61,759 nucleotides of DNA from an uncultured Cellulophaga sp. (GTDB lineage Bacteria; Bacteroidota; Bacteroidia; Flavobacteriales; Flavobacteriaceae), in NCBI GenBank assembly GCA_947492955.1, contig CANLOV010000016.1:1-61759 (forward strand), given 5' to 3'. The position numbers and the translations under genes were made by a program. Shown piece after piece: positions 17,555 through 26,912 of the stretch. Numbering within the stretch: position 1 is the first letter of the stretch; every line of letters starts with the position of its first letter. Under the pieces are notes generated by a model. The model did not search any database. It saw nothing but the letters and a program-made list of their open reading frames with translations, and had not been told where the DNA came from.

Positions 17555-19177
17555 TTAAACAGCATACATCTTATCTCGCTGTTCTTTTATTGTTTTATCG
17601 GACATATACTCGTCAAAAGTTAAGTATCTATCAATAGCTCCTTTTGGTGTAATTTCTATAATTCTATTAGCTACTGTTTGCGCAAACTCGTGATCATGAG
17701 TTGTTAATAGAACTGTTCCTTTAAAATTCTTTAAAGAATTATTAAACGCTGTAATACTTTCTAAATCTAAATGCCCAGTTGGCTCATCCAACATTACTAC
17801 ATTAGCACGCATTAACATCATTCTACTTAACATACAACGTACTTTTTCTCCTCCAGATAATACAGTACATTTTTTTAATGCTTCTTCTCCACTAAACAAC
17901 ATTTTACCTAAAAAGCCTCTTATGTGTACTTCTTCTCTTTCTTCTTCTGTTTTTGCCCACTGTCTTAACCAATCTACAAGGTTAATATTTTCTGAAAAGA
18001 ACCTAGAATTATCTGCAGGTAAATATGATTGGTTTGTAGTTACTCCCCATTGAAAAGAACCAGAATCTGCTTTTTTATTCCCGTTTATAATTTCATAAAA
18101 CGCAGAAGTTGCTCTAGAGTCTTTAGAAATAATAGCTACTTTATCTCCTTTTGCTAAATTTACATTCACATTACTAAATAAAGCATCTCCTTCATCTGAA
18201 CTTGCAGCTAAACCTTCTATATTTAATATTTGATCTCCTGCTTCTCTTTCTCTTTCAAAAATAATTGCTGGATACCTTCTGCTCGACGGTTTTATATCAT
18301 CTATCTTTAATTTAGATAGCATTTTTTTACGAGATGTTGCCTGCTTACTTTTAGCTACATTGGCACTAAAACGCATAATAAATTCTTGCAATTCTTTTGC
18401 TTTTTCCTCTGCCTTTTTATTTTGCTGCGCTCTTTGTCTTGCTGCTAACTGACTACTTTCGTACCAAAAGGTGTAGTTACCAGAATAAAGATTTAATTTC
18501 CCAAAATCTATATCTGCTATGTCTGTACAAACAGAATCTAAAAAGTGACGGTCATGAGATACTACAATAACAGTATTATCATAATTTGCTAAAAAATGCT
18601 CTAACCAATTTATAGTTTCATAATCTAAATCATTGGTAGGCTCATCCATTATCAATACATCTGGGTTACCAAAAAGAACTTGTGCTAACAACACTCTAAC
18701 TTTTAATTTAGAATCCATTTCTCCCATTAGGGTATAATGCATATCTTCTTTTATCCCTAAATTAGATAACAAAGCTGCTGCAGAACTATCTGCATTCCAA
18801 CCATCCATTTCTTCAAATTGTACCTGTAACTCCCCTATCCTATCTGCATTAGCATCATTATAATCAGCATATAATGCATCCATTTCTTTTTTAATCTTAG
18901 CTAAAGGTTTATTTCCCATAACTACTGTTTCTAATACCGGAAACTCATCATAAGCATTATGATTCTGTTCTAAAATAGACATTCTCTTTCCTGGTTCTAA
19001 ATGTACATGGCCAGATGTTGGCTCTATTTGCCCCGATAGTATCTTTAAAAATGTAGACTTGCCAGCACCATTTGCTCCAATTACCCCATAACAATTCCCT
19101 TGTGAAAATGTAACATTTACTTCATCAAAAAGAACTCTTTTCCCAAATTGAACTGACAAATTTGATACAGATAACAT
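17555..19177 (-). CDS. ABC-F family ATPase, YbiT-like
   Basis: A 540-residue soluble protein with two ABC domains and no membrane segment, so an ABC-F ribosome-associated factor rather than a transporter. Walker A is GANGAGKS; Walker B regions are VLIMDEPTNDLD and VVMLDEPTGHLD. The first signature motif is degenerate (GEMDSKLKVRVLLAQ) while the second is canonical (LSGGEKVR), a trait of the YbiT branch. The linker between the domains (about residues 240-320, LAARQRAQQNKKAEEKAKE) is the helical P-site tRNA interaction motif. It would act on stalled ribosomes; an antibiotic-resistance role is not indicated. It has its own promoter. Confidence 0.92.
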   Translation of the reverse strand: MLSVSNLSVQFGKRVLFDEVNVTFSQGNCYGVIGANGAGKSTFLKILSGQIEPTSGHVHLEPGKRMSILEQNHNAYDEFPVLETVVMGNKPLAKIKKEMDALYADYNDANADRIGELQVQFEEMDGWNADSSAAALLSNLGIKEDMHYTLMGEMDSKLKVRVLLAQVLFGNPDVLIMDEPTNDLDYETINWLEHFLANYDNTVIVVSHDRHFLDSVCTDIADIDFGKLNLYSGNYTFWYESSQLAARQRAQQNKKAEEKAKELQEFIMRFSANVAKSKQATSRKKMLSKLKIDDIKPSSRRYPAIIFEREREAGDQILNIEGLAASSDEGDALFSNVNVNLAKGDKVAIISKDSRATSAFYEIINGNKKADSGSFQWGVTTNQSYLPADNSRFFSENINLVDWLRQWAKTEEEREEVHIRGFLGKMLFSGEEALKKCTVLSGGEKVRCMLSRMMLMRANVVMLDEPTGHLDLESITAFNNSLKNFKGTVLLTTHDHEFAQTVANRIIEITPKGAIDRYLTFDEYMSDKTIKEQRDKMYAV

Positions 19178-19199
19178 AACTAAGATTTTAAAATTTGCG

Positions 19200-19231
19200 C
19201 AAAAATAGTGAAAATCCCCTCCTTAAACCAA
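19200..19231 (-). promoter_or_regulatory. Promoter of the ABC-F gene
   Basis: On the minus strand TATTTTTG (plus 19200-19207) fits the -7 consensus and a TTG (plus 19229-19231) is 21 bp upstream. The same TTGTTGG context is seen at the pheT promoter. The start codon at 19177 is 22 bases downstream. Confidence 0.6.
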
Positions 19232-19309
19232 CAATCTTAGAATAGCTACATTTAAAACCATTTTATAAGTTTTAACGAGCTATTAACAGGGTAGCTAATA
19301 TCTGTTTGT

Positions 19310-19317
19310 TAGCTTTG
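19310..19317 (+). promoter_or_regulatory. Candidate -7 box for the thioredoxin-like lipoprotein gene
   Basis: TAGCTTTG matches TAnnTTTG exactly and lies 23 bases before the start codon at 19341. The region about 20 bp upstream offers only TTAAC, a poor -33 box. Confidence 0.4.
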
Positions 19318-19340
19318 TATACTATCTGTAGATATTTTAT

Positions 19341-20729
19341 ATGCATAAAAATTTACTTTACATTATCTTATTTACTGCTTTTATAAGTTGTAATACGAAA
19401 AAGAAAAAGTCCCCTACCGCATTTTTTGCTGGTGAAATTGTAAATCCAACTAGTGATTATGTAGTTTTACATAAAGATGATAAAATTATCGATTCTTGCA
19501 AGCTAGATAAAAACAATAGATTTGCCTTTAACTTAAACTCTATTGTAGAAGGGTTATACCATTTTGACCATAATCCCGAATTACAATACGTATATCTTAA
19601 ACAAGGTGATAGTTTAATGATACGTTTAAACACCTCTGATTTTGACGAATCTTTAGTTTTCTCGGGTATAGGTGAAGAAACTAATAATTTTTTATTAGAA
19701 ATGTTTCTTGCTTATGAAGAAGAAAGTCCTATAATTAATTCTTACTATATATTAAATCCTAAAAAGTTCTCTTCAAAAATAGATTCATTAAGACAGATAA
19801 AACTTAATTTACTCCAAGAGTTAAAAACTGAAGTAAAACTATCTGATAAATCATTAGAAATTATAAATGCCAACATAGATTATAATTACTATGCTTTTTT
19901 AGAAAAGTACCCATTTAAACACAAACAACGTATTGGTAAAAAAGAAGTAGAAAAACTACCAGAAAATTTTTATGATTATCGTAAAAATTTAGATTTTAAT
20001 AAAAAAAGCCTTACTTATTTTAGACCTTATTATAACTTTATGAAATACCATTTTGGAAATTTATCCTATATGAGTTGCGCCAATATATGTGAAAATCACC
20101 CAGAATCTTTCACCAAACAATTACACTACAATAAACATAAATTAAAACTCATAGACAGCTTAGTTATTGAAAAAGGTTTACGAGATAATTTGTTTAGATT
20201 CGTAGCTATGGATTATTTATTAAACACGCATGATAACGATGTTAACAATAATTTATTTATAAAAGAATTCCATAATCTTTCCGAAAACAATAAGCATATA
20301 TCCGAAATTAATAGCTTATATAAAAGTATACAAAACTTACAGCCTAAACTTAAGATTCCAAATTTAACTGTTTATAATACAGAAGATAAAAAAGTTTATT
20401 TACAGGATATATGTAAAGATAAAAATGTTATCCTATATTTTTGGTCTGGTACTAGAAAAAAACATTTTAATAATATTACAAAACGTGTAAAATCTCTTGA
20501 AAGCAAAAAAAATAGTGAATATGTATTTTATGGTATTAACTTAAATACCGATTCTAAGAGATGGTTAAGTATGATTGATAACAAGGACTTAGATAGAAAA
20601 AACCAATACCGAGCCATTAACGATAAAGTATTATCAGATGCATTAATTGTTGATAAACTTAATAAAGTTATTGTAATTAAAGATGGTGTTATTATTGATG
20701 CTTTTTCTAATGTATACAAATCTTTTTAA
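19341..20729 (+). CDS. Lipoprotein with TlpA/thioredoxin-like C-terminal domain lacking the CxxC motif
   Basis: A 462-residue lipoprotein (ILFTAFISC, Cys17). Residues about 25-110 look like the beta-rich N-terminal domain found in Bacteroidota TlpA-like proteins (FFAGEIVNPTSDYVVLHKDD, LYHFDHNPELQYVYLKQGDSL). A helical middle follows. The last 120 residues are thioredoxin-like, LKIPNLTVYNTEDKKVYLQD then NVILYFWSGTRKKHFNNI. The WCxxC active site of redox-active TlpA is replaced by WSGTRKKH, so thiol exchange is unlikely. A non-redox envelope role is an inference. A strong terminator follows. Confidence 0.7.
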   Translation: MHKNLLYIILFTAFISCNTKKKKSPTAFFAGEIVNPTSDYVVLHKDDKIIDSCKLDKNNRFAFNLNSIVEGLYHFDHNPELQYVYLKQGDSLMIRLNTSDFDESLVFSGIGEETNNFLLEMFLAYEEESPIINSYYILNPKKFSSKIDSLRQIKLNLLQELKTEVKLSDKSLEIINANIDYNYYAFLEKYPFKHKQRIGKKEVEKLPENFYDYRKNLDFNKKSLTYFRPYYNFMKYHFGNLSYMSCANICENHPESFTKQLHYNKHKLKLIDSLVIEKGLRDNLFRFVAMDYLLNTHDNDVNNNLFIKEFHNLSENNKHISEINSLYKSIQNLQPKLKIPNLTVYNTEDKKVYLQDICKDKNVILYFWSGTRKKHFNNITKRVKSLESKKNSEYVFYGINLNTDSKRWLSMIDNKDLDRKNQYRAINDKVLSDALIVDKLNKVIVIKDGVIIDAFSNVYKSF

Positions 20730-20786
20730 ATTATCCTTACACAAAAATTTACACCAACACTTTATTATTTGACCACATACTTTAAA

Positions 20787-20810
20787 AAGCTGTCTAAATT
20801 AGACAGCTTT
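20787..20810 (+). terminator. Intrinsic terminator
   Basis: AAAGCTGTCT and AGACAGCTTT pair around a short AT loop (AAATT region) and are followed by a run of T. It closes the 19341-20729 transcript and separates it from the FIST cassette. Confidence 0.85.
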
Positions 20811-20950
20811 TTTTATTATTAAATTAGGCACAATTAAATAATTATAAATCAAACACCTAACTAAAAAAGAGTTATACGAAAAAATTAAAAATTACGTTAC
20901 CATATTAGTAGCTTTTTACTTACTTTTAAAAAAGATTTAAAATATTGTTA

Positions 20951-22084
20951 ATGAAAGTTTATCAAAAAAAAGTAACAATACCAGAAGATATAATGAATAT
21001 TAATATTTCATTTTATCCAGATGTGTTCTTCCTTTTTGTTTCACATTCATTTCCTGGCACAAATATTTTTTTAAAACAACTAAAGGAAAAATTTAAAAAT
21101 GCTATTCTTATAGGTTGTTCTACCTCTGGTGAAATCATTGGAGACGAAGTTTTAGATGCTACAATATCTTTAACAGCCATAAAGTTTGAAAAAACAAAAA
21201 TAAAAATATTCGATATAGATTTTAATTCATACGAAATAGAAGGTAATAGTTATAAAACAGGTTGTTCTATCAGTGAAAGTATATCCTCAAAAGATTTACA
21301 ACATATTTTTATTTTCAGTGATAGTGTTATAGGTAATGGAACTCAATTATTTAACGGTATAAATTCTAAATTAAACAAAAATGTTGGTATTACTGGTGGC
21401 ATTGCTGGTGGTAATAATGGTGCTAATACCCCTTTTATAATTCATGATGGAACAGTTAAAACTCAAAAAATAATTGCATTAGGATTATATGGTAACGATT
21501 TAAAAATTGGTATTGGATGTAGAGGTGGCTGGGATAGTTTTGGAATTGAAAGAAAAGTAACTAAATCTAAAGACAATATAATATATGAATTAGATGGTCA
21601 ACCGGCCTTAGATATATATAAATCTTTTTTAGGTGATAAAGCTAAAAACCTGCCAAATTCAACACTTACATTTCCTCTAAGTATAAGAAATAAGAATAAT
21701 AAAACTCCAGTTGTTAGGGCTGTTGTGGATATTAACGAACAAGAACGGAGTCTTATTCTTATTGGAAAAATCTTAGAAGAATCTTATGTAAGAGGCATGA
21801 AAGCTAACATAGACAGACTTATTAACGGTGCTGAAGAGGCTGCTGTAGTATGTAAAGAAAGTTCTAAAAATAAACAAGAATTAGCATTAATAGTTAGCTG
21901 CACTGGTAGAAGACTGGTAATGAAACAGTTAGTAGATGAAGAAGTAGAAGCGGTAAACGAAGTATTAGGTAATAATATATATATTACAGGGTTTTACTCG
22001 CATGGAGAAATTTCGCCCTTTAATAAACTATCTCCTTGCGTATTACACAATCAAACATTCTCTTTAACAACAATTTCCGAATGA
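20951..22084 (+). CDS. FIST-domain signal sensor protein, copy 1
   Basis: A 377-residue soluble protein with FIST_N (about residues 30-220; ILIGCSTSGEIIGDEVLD, ITGGIAGGNNG, GRGGWDSFG) and FIST_C (about 230-365; GQPALDIYKSFLGD, ending in GRRLVMKQLVDEEVEAVNE and TGFYSHGEISPF). FIST proteins sense small molecules and pass the signal to a partner kinase; NosP of Pseudomonas is a haem-binding NO sensor of this fold. I start at ATG 20951 rather than the TTG two codons earlier, because this matches the start and 377-residue length of copy 2. Its stop overlaps the kinase start by 4 bp (ATGA). His351 in FYSHGE is a candidate ligand residue. Confidence 0.88.
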   Translation: MKVYQKKVTIPEDIMNINISFYPDVFFLFVSHSFPGTNIFLKQLKEKFKNAILIGCSTSGEIIGDEVLDATISLTAIKFEKTKIKIFDIDFNSYEIEGNSYKTGCSISESISSKDLQHIFIFSDSVIGNGTQLFNGINSKLNKNVGITGGIAGGNNGANTPFIIHDGTVKTQKIIALGLYGNDLKIGIGCRGGWDSFGIERKVTKSKDNIIYELDGQPALDIYKSFLGDKAKNLPNSTLTFPLSIRNKNNKTPVVRAVVDINEQERSLILIGKILEESYVRGMKANIDRLINGAEEAAVVCKESSKNKQELALIVSCTGRRLVMKQLVDEEVEAVNEVLGNNIYITGFYSHGEISPFNKLSPCVLHNQTFSLTTISE

Positions 22085-23838
22085 ACAAGCTGCAAAGACT
22101 TTTAAAAAGACAGCTAAAAAAAGCTAATATAGATGAAGAGTTACAAAAAAAAATAACTCCTTTTCTAGAACAAGTTAATGAAGCTTACAAAGCTTTTGAT
22201 AGTGACTATAATCATTTAGAAAACATTCTAGAAATAAGCTCTCAGGAACTATTTAACGCCAACCAGCTTTTAAAAAATAATATCGAAATTATCTCAGGAA
22301 AATTATCTAACGTTGCTGAAAACATACGAGAGGTAATTTTTGAAATAGATTTAAATGGCAACTGGTCTTATCTTAATCTTGCATGGGAAAAACTTACGGG
22401 TTTAAAAGTAAAAGACAGTATAGGTAAGCCTTATTATTCTTTTTTAAAGGATGAAAGTCAAAAATCGCTAAATGGATTAATAGATATAGAAAATCCAACA
22501 AACAATAATTTTAATAAAAATGTAAGCTATACTACCAATAAAGGCACAAAAAAATGGTTTGATGTTTCTTTAAAAGTAGTAACGAATGACAATGGACAAC
22601 CTAAAGGTTATATTGGAACAATAATAGACATCAGTAATTTAAAAAGAATTGAGTTAGCATTAATAAAAGCAAAAGAAAAGGAGACAGAAGCTAATAGAGC
22701 TAAAGACGAATTTTTATCTATAATATCTCATGAAATTAGAACACCCATTAATGCTGTTTTAGGTATTAGTCACTTACTTTTAATAGAAAATCCCAAAGAA
22801 GAACAATTAGAAAACTTAAATGCACTAAAATATTCTTCAGAAAACTTATTAAGCCTTGTTAATAATATATTAGATTTTAATAAAATAGCGTCTGGATCAT
22901 TAGAGTTAGAAAAAATAGATTTTAATTTAGAGCAAATTCTTAATGGATTACAAACAATTTTTCATTATGAAGCTAAAGAAAAGAATATTTTCTTTATAGT
23001 TAAAAAGGACCCGCTACTTCCTAAAATGCTCATTGGAGACAGTACTCGTATTTCACAAGTACTTACTAATTTAGTAAATAATGCTATTAAATTTACAGAA
23101 AAAGGTAAAGTAATATTAAGAGTTGTCGTTGCTAATGAAACAGATACATCATATGATTTAAAATTTGCAATAGAAGATACTGGTATAGGAATACCTGATG
23201 ATAAAAAGAATAAAATATTTAAGTCTTTTGTTCAAGCAAATTCCGATACAACCAGAAAGTACGGTGGTTCAGGATTAGGACTAGCCATCTGCAAACAACT
23301 TATAGAAATAATGGGGGGTACTCTTACTTTACAAAGTGAAGTTGGAATAGGTTCAACATTTAGTTTTCTTCTAAACTTACAAAAAAGTAATATTACTAGT
23401 ATTTCTGAATACACTAACCCTCCTAACACACTAAACATTAAAGAACAAGATAATCTAAACGGAATTAAAATACTTGTTGCTGAAGATAATAAAGTAAATA
23501 TAATGGTAATTAAAAAATTCCTGAAATCTTGGAAAGTAAATTACCATTTTGCAGAAAATGGTTTAGTTGCCGTTGGAAAAGCTGCTATTAATGACTATGA
23601 CATTATTTTAATGGATTTAGAAATGCCCGTTATGAATGGTTTTGATGCAACACAATCTATTAGACAAACCAAAAAAAATAGTACCACTCCCATATACGCC
23701 TTAACGGCTTCAAATTCTATAGACACAAAAAACAAGATTAAAAAATTTGGCATGGACGGCCATATAAGTAAACCTTTTAACCCTCCTGAATTATATATTA
23801 TGCTATCTAAGATTGTACACAAAAAATATAGTTTTTAA
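22081..23838 (+). CDS. PAS-containing hybrid histidine kinase, copy 1
   Basis: A 585-residue cytoplasmic kinase without membrane segments. The start at 22081 overlaps the FIST stop and matches copy 2; an in-frame ATG at 22036 would lie inside the FIST gene. Order: helical N-terminus (1-70; MNKLQRLLKRQLKKAN, LENILEISSQELF), PAS (about 78-195), HisKA with His217 in SHEIRTPINAVLG, HATPase (NAIKFTEKGK, EDTGIGIP, KYGGSGLGLAICKQL) and a C-terminal receiver domain with Asp512 in ILMDLEMPVMNGF. Signal probably flows from FIST to kinase to receiver to an unlinked phosphotransfer protein. No DNA-binding output is attached. Confidence 0.93.
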   Translation: MNKLQRLLKRQLKKANIDEELQKKITPFLEQVNEAYKAFDSDYNHLENILEISSQELFNANQLLKNNIEIISGKLSNVAENIREVIFEIDLNGNWSYLNLAWEKLTGLKVKDSIGKPYYSFLKDESQKSLNGLIDIENPTNNNFNKNVSYTTNKGTKKWFDVSLKVVTNDNGQPKGYIGTIIDISNLKRIELALIKAKEKETEANRAKDEFLSIISHEIRTPINAVLGISHLLLIENPKEEQLENLNALKYSSENLLSLVNNILDFNKIASGSLELEKIDFNLEQILNGLQTIFHYEAKEKNIFFIVKKDPLLPKMLIGDSTRISQVLTNLVNNAIKFTEKGKVILRVVVANETDTSYDLKFAIEDTGIGIPDDKKNKIFKSFVQANSDTTRKYGGSGLGLAICKQLIEIMGGTLTLQSEVGIGSTFSFLLNLQKSNITSISEYTNPPNTLNIKEQDNLNGIKILVAEDNKVNIMVIKKFLKSWKVNYHFAENGLVAVGKAAINDYDIILMDLEMPVMNGFDATQSIRQTKKNSTTPIYALTASNSIDTKNKIKKFGMDGHISKPFNPPELYIMLSKIVHKKYSF

Positions 23839-23999
23839 AGTCTGTAAATACCCTAAAAATGTAACAATCATTTAGGTAGCTTACAATATATTCTTGATAT
23901 TTAAATACGAAATTTTAATTTTATGCGTTAAAAATATCAGTAATTCTCATTTGCAACAACCAATAAATATGAGTTTTACAAAAACACCAAGCTTAACCA

Positions 24000-25133
24000 A
24001 TGAAAACCTACCAATACAAAGTATCTAAATACAAAGATATTTCAGAAATTAATATCTCATTTATACCAGATATTTTCTTCCTTTTTATATCTCATACTTT
24101 TCCTGAAAAAGAAAAATTCATACAAGAATTAAGTATAAAATATAATAATTCAATTCTTATTGGATGTTCTACCTCTGGCGAAATTTTTGGTAATGAAGTT
24201 CTAGATTCTACTATATCATTAACAGCTGTAAAATTCGAAAAAACAAGAATTAAAACAACTGAAGTAGACTTTGAATCCTATGGTAAAAAAAGAGATAGCT
24301 TTAACAAAGGAAGTGAAATAAGTGAAAAATTAGCTGATACAGATTTACAGCATATTTTTATCCTTAGTGATAGTTTGTTTGGTAATGGCACCAAATTAAT
24401 AGATGGACTTAACTCAAGAATATCAAAATCTGTTACCATAACAGGTGGTTTAGCAGGAAACAATAATGGATTAAACGTTCCTTTTGTAATACACAATGGT
24501 ACTATTAAAACTAAAAAAATTATTGCCCTAGGTCTGTATGGTAAAGATTTAAAAGTATCTATAGGATCTAGAGGCGGCTGGGATAATTTTGGTATAGAAA
24601 AGAAAGTTACTAAATCTATTGATAATGTTCTTTATGAAGTAGACGGACAACCGGCTTTAGACATGTATAAATCTTTTTTAGGCGATAAAGTTAAAGATTT
24701 ACCTAGTTCCGCATTAGCGTTTCCTCTTAGCATGAGAAATAAAGTTAATACTATCCCGGTTGTAAGATCTGTTGTAGATATTAATGAAAAAGACCGAAGC
24801 CTAATTTTTGTTGGAAAAATACCCGAAGGGTCCTATTTAAGAGGAATGAAATCGAATATTGACCGACTAATTAATGGAGCCGAACAAGCTGCTATCGTTT
24901 GTAAAAATGATACAAATGAAGAACCTCAATTAGCATTTCTTATTAGTTCTTTTGGTAGAAGATTAGTAATGAAACAATTAGTAGAAGAAGAAGTAGAAGC
25001 AGTAAACGAAGTTTTAGGAAACAATATATGTACCACTGGCTTTTACTCTCATGGAGAAGTTTCTCCCTTTGATAAAAACTCTCCTTGCGTAGTACATAAC
25101 CAAACCATATCAATAACAACATTTTCAGAATGA
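24000..25133 (+). CDS. FIST-domain signal sensor protein, copy 2
   Basis: A 377-residue paralogue of the 20951-22084 protein with the same domain order and colinear motifs (ILIGCSTSGEIFGNEVLD, GQPALDMYKSFLGDKV, GRRLVMKQLVEEEVEAVNE, TGFYSHGEVSPF with His351). Differences include SSFGRR where copy 1 has SCTGRR, and a changed segment around residues 70-110. The two genes are colinear but differ at many codon positions, so the duplication is not recent. It is preceded by a 161-bp gap with no terminator I recognise, so both cassettes could share transcripts. It overlaps the next kinase gene by ATGA. Confidence 0.88.
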   Translation: MKTYQYKVSKYKDISEINISFIPDIFFLFISHTFPEKEKFIQELSIKYNNSILIGCSTSGEIFGNEVLDSTISLTAVKFEKTRIKTTEVDFESYGKKRDSFNKGSEISEKLADTDLQHIFILSDSLFGNGTKLIDGLNSRISKSVTITGGLAGNNNGLNVPFVIHNGTIKTKKIIALGLYGKDLKVSIGSRGGWDNFGIEKKVTKSIDNVLYEVDGQPALDMYKSFLGDKVKDLPSSALAFPLSMRNKVNTIPVVRSVVDINEKDRSLIFVGKIPEGSYLRGMKSNIDRLINGAEQAAIVCKNDTNEEPQLAFLISSFGRRLVMKQLVEEEVEAVNEVLGNNICTTGFYSHGEVSPFDKNSPCVVHNQTISITTFSE

Positions 25134-26908
25134 ATAAGCTACAAAGACTTTTAAAAAGACAGCTAAAGAAGGCTAATTTGGATGAAAACATACAACAACA
25201 AATTACTCCTTTCTTAGAACAAGTGAATGAAGCTTATAAAGCTTTTGATAGTGATTATAATCATTTAGAAAATATTCTGGAAATAAGTTCACAAGAATTG
25301 TTTTTGGCAAATCAGCAGTTAAAAGATAACATTGAGGTTATCAAGAGTAAATTATCTAATGTTGCTGAAAATATTCAAGAAGTAATTTTTGAGATAGATT
25401 TAGAAGGAAATTGGTCGTATTTAAACCCTGCATGGGAAAAACTTACTGGCTTAAAAGTAAAAGATAGTATAGGCAAGCCCTATTATCAATTCTTAGATAA
25501 TAAGATTTATAACCCATTAAAAAACAAACTAGATTTAAAAAATCCTAATTACAATATTATAAATGAAAACATAAGTTATGTAACACATGATGGGCATAAA
25601 AAATGGTTTGATTTCTCTTTAAAAAATATTACTTCTGAAGATGGAACTGCAAATGGATATATTGGAACTATTGTAGATATAAGTAACCTTAAAAAAACAG
25701 AGCTAGCCTTAATTAAAGCAAAAGAAAAAGAAACTGAAGCCAATAAAGCTAAAGATCAATTCTTATCTACAATATCTCATGAAATTAGAACTCCTATAAA
25801 TGCAGTATTAGGGATAAGCCATTTATTACTCATAGAAAATCCAAAAGAAGAACAGTTAGAGAATTTAAATGCACTAATGTATTCTTCTGAACATTTATTA
25901 AGTTTAGTAAATAATATTTTAGATTTTAATAAAATAGCTTCTGGTTCACTTGAGTTAGAAGAAACCGATTTTAATTTAGAACAAATACTTAATGGTTTAC
26001 AAAGTATTTTTTATAATGAAGCTAAAGAAAAAAATATTTCCTTCGTTATAAAAAAAGATCTCTCTTTACCAAAAATGGTCATGGGAGATAGTACTCGAGT
26101 TTCTCAAGTTTTAACCAACCTAATAAACAATGCCATTAAATTTACCGAAGAAGGTAGAGTTACTTTAGATGTCGATATTATAAATGAGACCTCAGACTCT
26201 TATCTTATAGAATTTATAATTATTGATACTGGCATTGGAATTCCTGAAGATAAGAAAGATAAAATTTTTAAATCCTTTGCACAAGCAAACTCAGATACAA
26301 CAAGAAAATATGGTGGCTCTGGATTAGGGCTTGCAATATGCAAGCAATTAATAGAAATAATGGGGAGTCAGCTTACTTTAGAAAGTCAAGAAAATAGAGG
26401 GTCTAAATTTAGCTTTTCTCTAAACTTTAAAAAGAGTACAAATATTAATCTTTCTCAAGAAGATAATATTTCCAATGTTTTAGATATTGAAAATCAGGAT
26501 AATTTAAAAGGCGTTAAAATATTAGTTGCAGAGGATAATAAAATTAATATAATGGTCATTAAAAAATTCCTAACCTCTTGGAAAGTAGCCTATGATTTTG
26601 CAGAAAACGGCTTATCTGCTCTGGGTAAAGCTACTATTAACGATTATGATATTGTTTTAATGGATTTAGAAATGCCTGTTATGAATGGTTTTGATGCAAC
26701 AAAAGCAATAAGAGAAACCGAAAAAAACAAACAAACTCCTATATATGCATTATCTGCATCTAACTCCATAGATACTAAAAGTAAAATTAAAAAATATGGT
26801 ATGGACGGACTTATTTGTAAACCCTTTAATCCACCCGAACTATATATTTTATTATCAAAAATTATACATTCGAAACATAAAATACAATTAAACGGTTGTT
26901 GTAAATAA
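25130..26908 (+). CDS. PAS-containing hybrid histidine kinase, copy 2
   Basis: A 592-residue paralogue of the 22081-23838 kinase: the same helical N-terminus, PAS, HisKA (His217), HATPase (KYGGSGLGLAICKQL) and receiver (Asp512 in VLMDLEMPVMNGF). The first 70 residues and the kinase core are highly conserved between copies. The second half of PAS (about residues 122-175), the linker before the receiver and the C-terminal tail (HSKHKIQLNGCCK, absent from copy 1) differ, suggesting different input with a shared output. It ends 4 bp before the convergent GH13 gene. Confidence 0.93.
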   Translation: MNKLQRLLKRQLKKANLDENIQQQITPFLEQVNEAYKAFDSDYNHLENILEISSQELFLANQQLKDNIEVIKSKLSNVAENIQEVIFEIDLEGNWSYLNPAWEKLTGLKVKDSIGKPYYQFLDNKIYNPLKNKLDLKNPNYNIINENISYVTHDGHKKWFDFSLKNITSEDGTANGYIGTIVDISNLKKTELALIKAKEKETEANKAKDQFLSTISHEIRTPINAVLGISHLLLIENPKEEQLENLNALMYSSEHLLSLVNNILDFNKIASGSLELEETDFNLEQILNGLQSIFYNEAKEKNISFVIKKDLSLPKMVMGDSTRVSQVLTNLINNAIKFTEEGRVTLDVDIINETSDSYLIEFIIIDTGIGIPEDKKDKIFKSFAQANSDTTRKYGGSGLGLAICKQLIEIMGSQLTLESQENRGSKFSFSLNFKKSTNINLSQEDNISNVLDIENQDNLKGVKILVAEDNKINIMVIKKFLTSWKVAYDFAENGLSALGKATINDYDIVLMDLEMPVMNGFDATKAIRETEKNKQTPIYALSASNSIDTKSKIKKYGMDGLICKPFNPPELYILLSKIIHSKHKIQLNGCCK

Positions 26909-26912
26909 ATGT

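Noticed and set aside
17555-19177. ABC-F protein as an antibiotic resistance determinant
   Set aside because: The degenerate first signature and linker fit the housekeeping YbiT branch rather than known resistance ABC-F proteins.
22036-22080. Upstream ATG extending kinase copy 1 by 15 residues
   Set aside because: It lies inside the FIST gene and the extension is absent from copy 2, whose start coincides with the ATGA overlap.
20951-26908. FIST-kinase pairs as part of a phage-defence island
   Set aside because: No nuclease, toxin, integrase or other defence gene lies beside them, and the domain content is that of ordinary two-component signalling.
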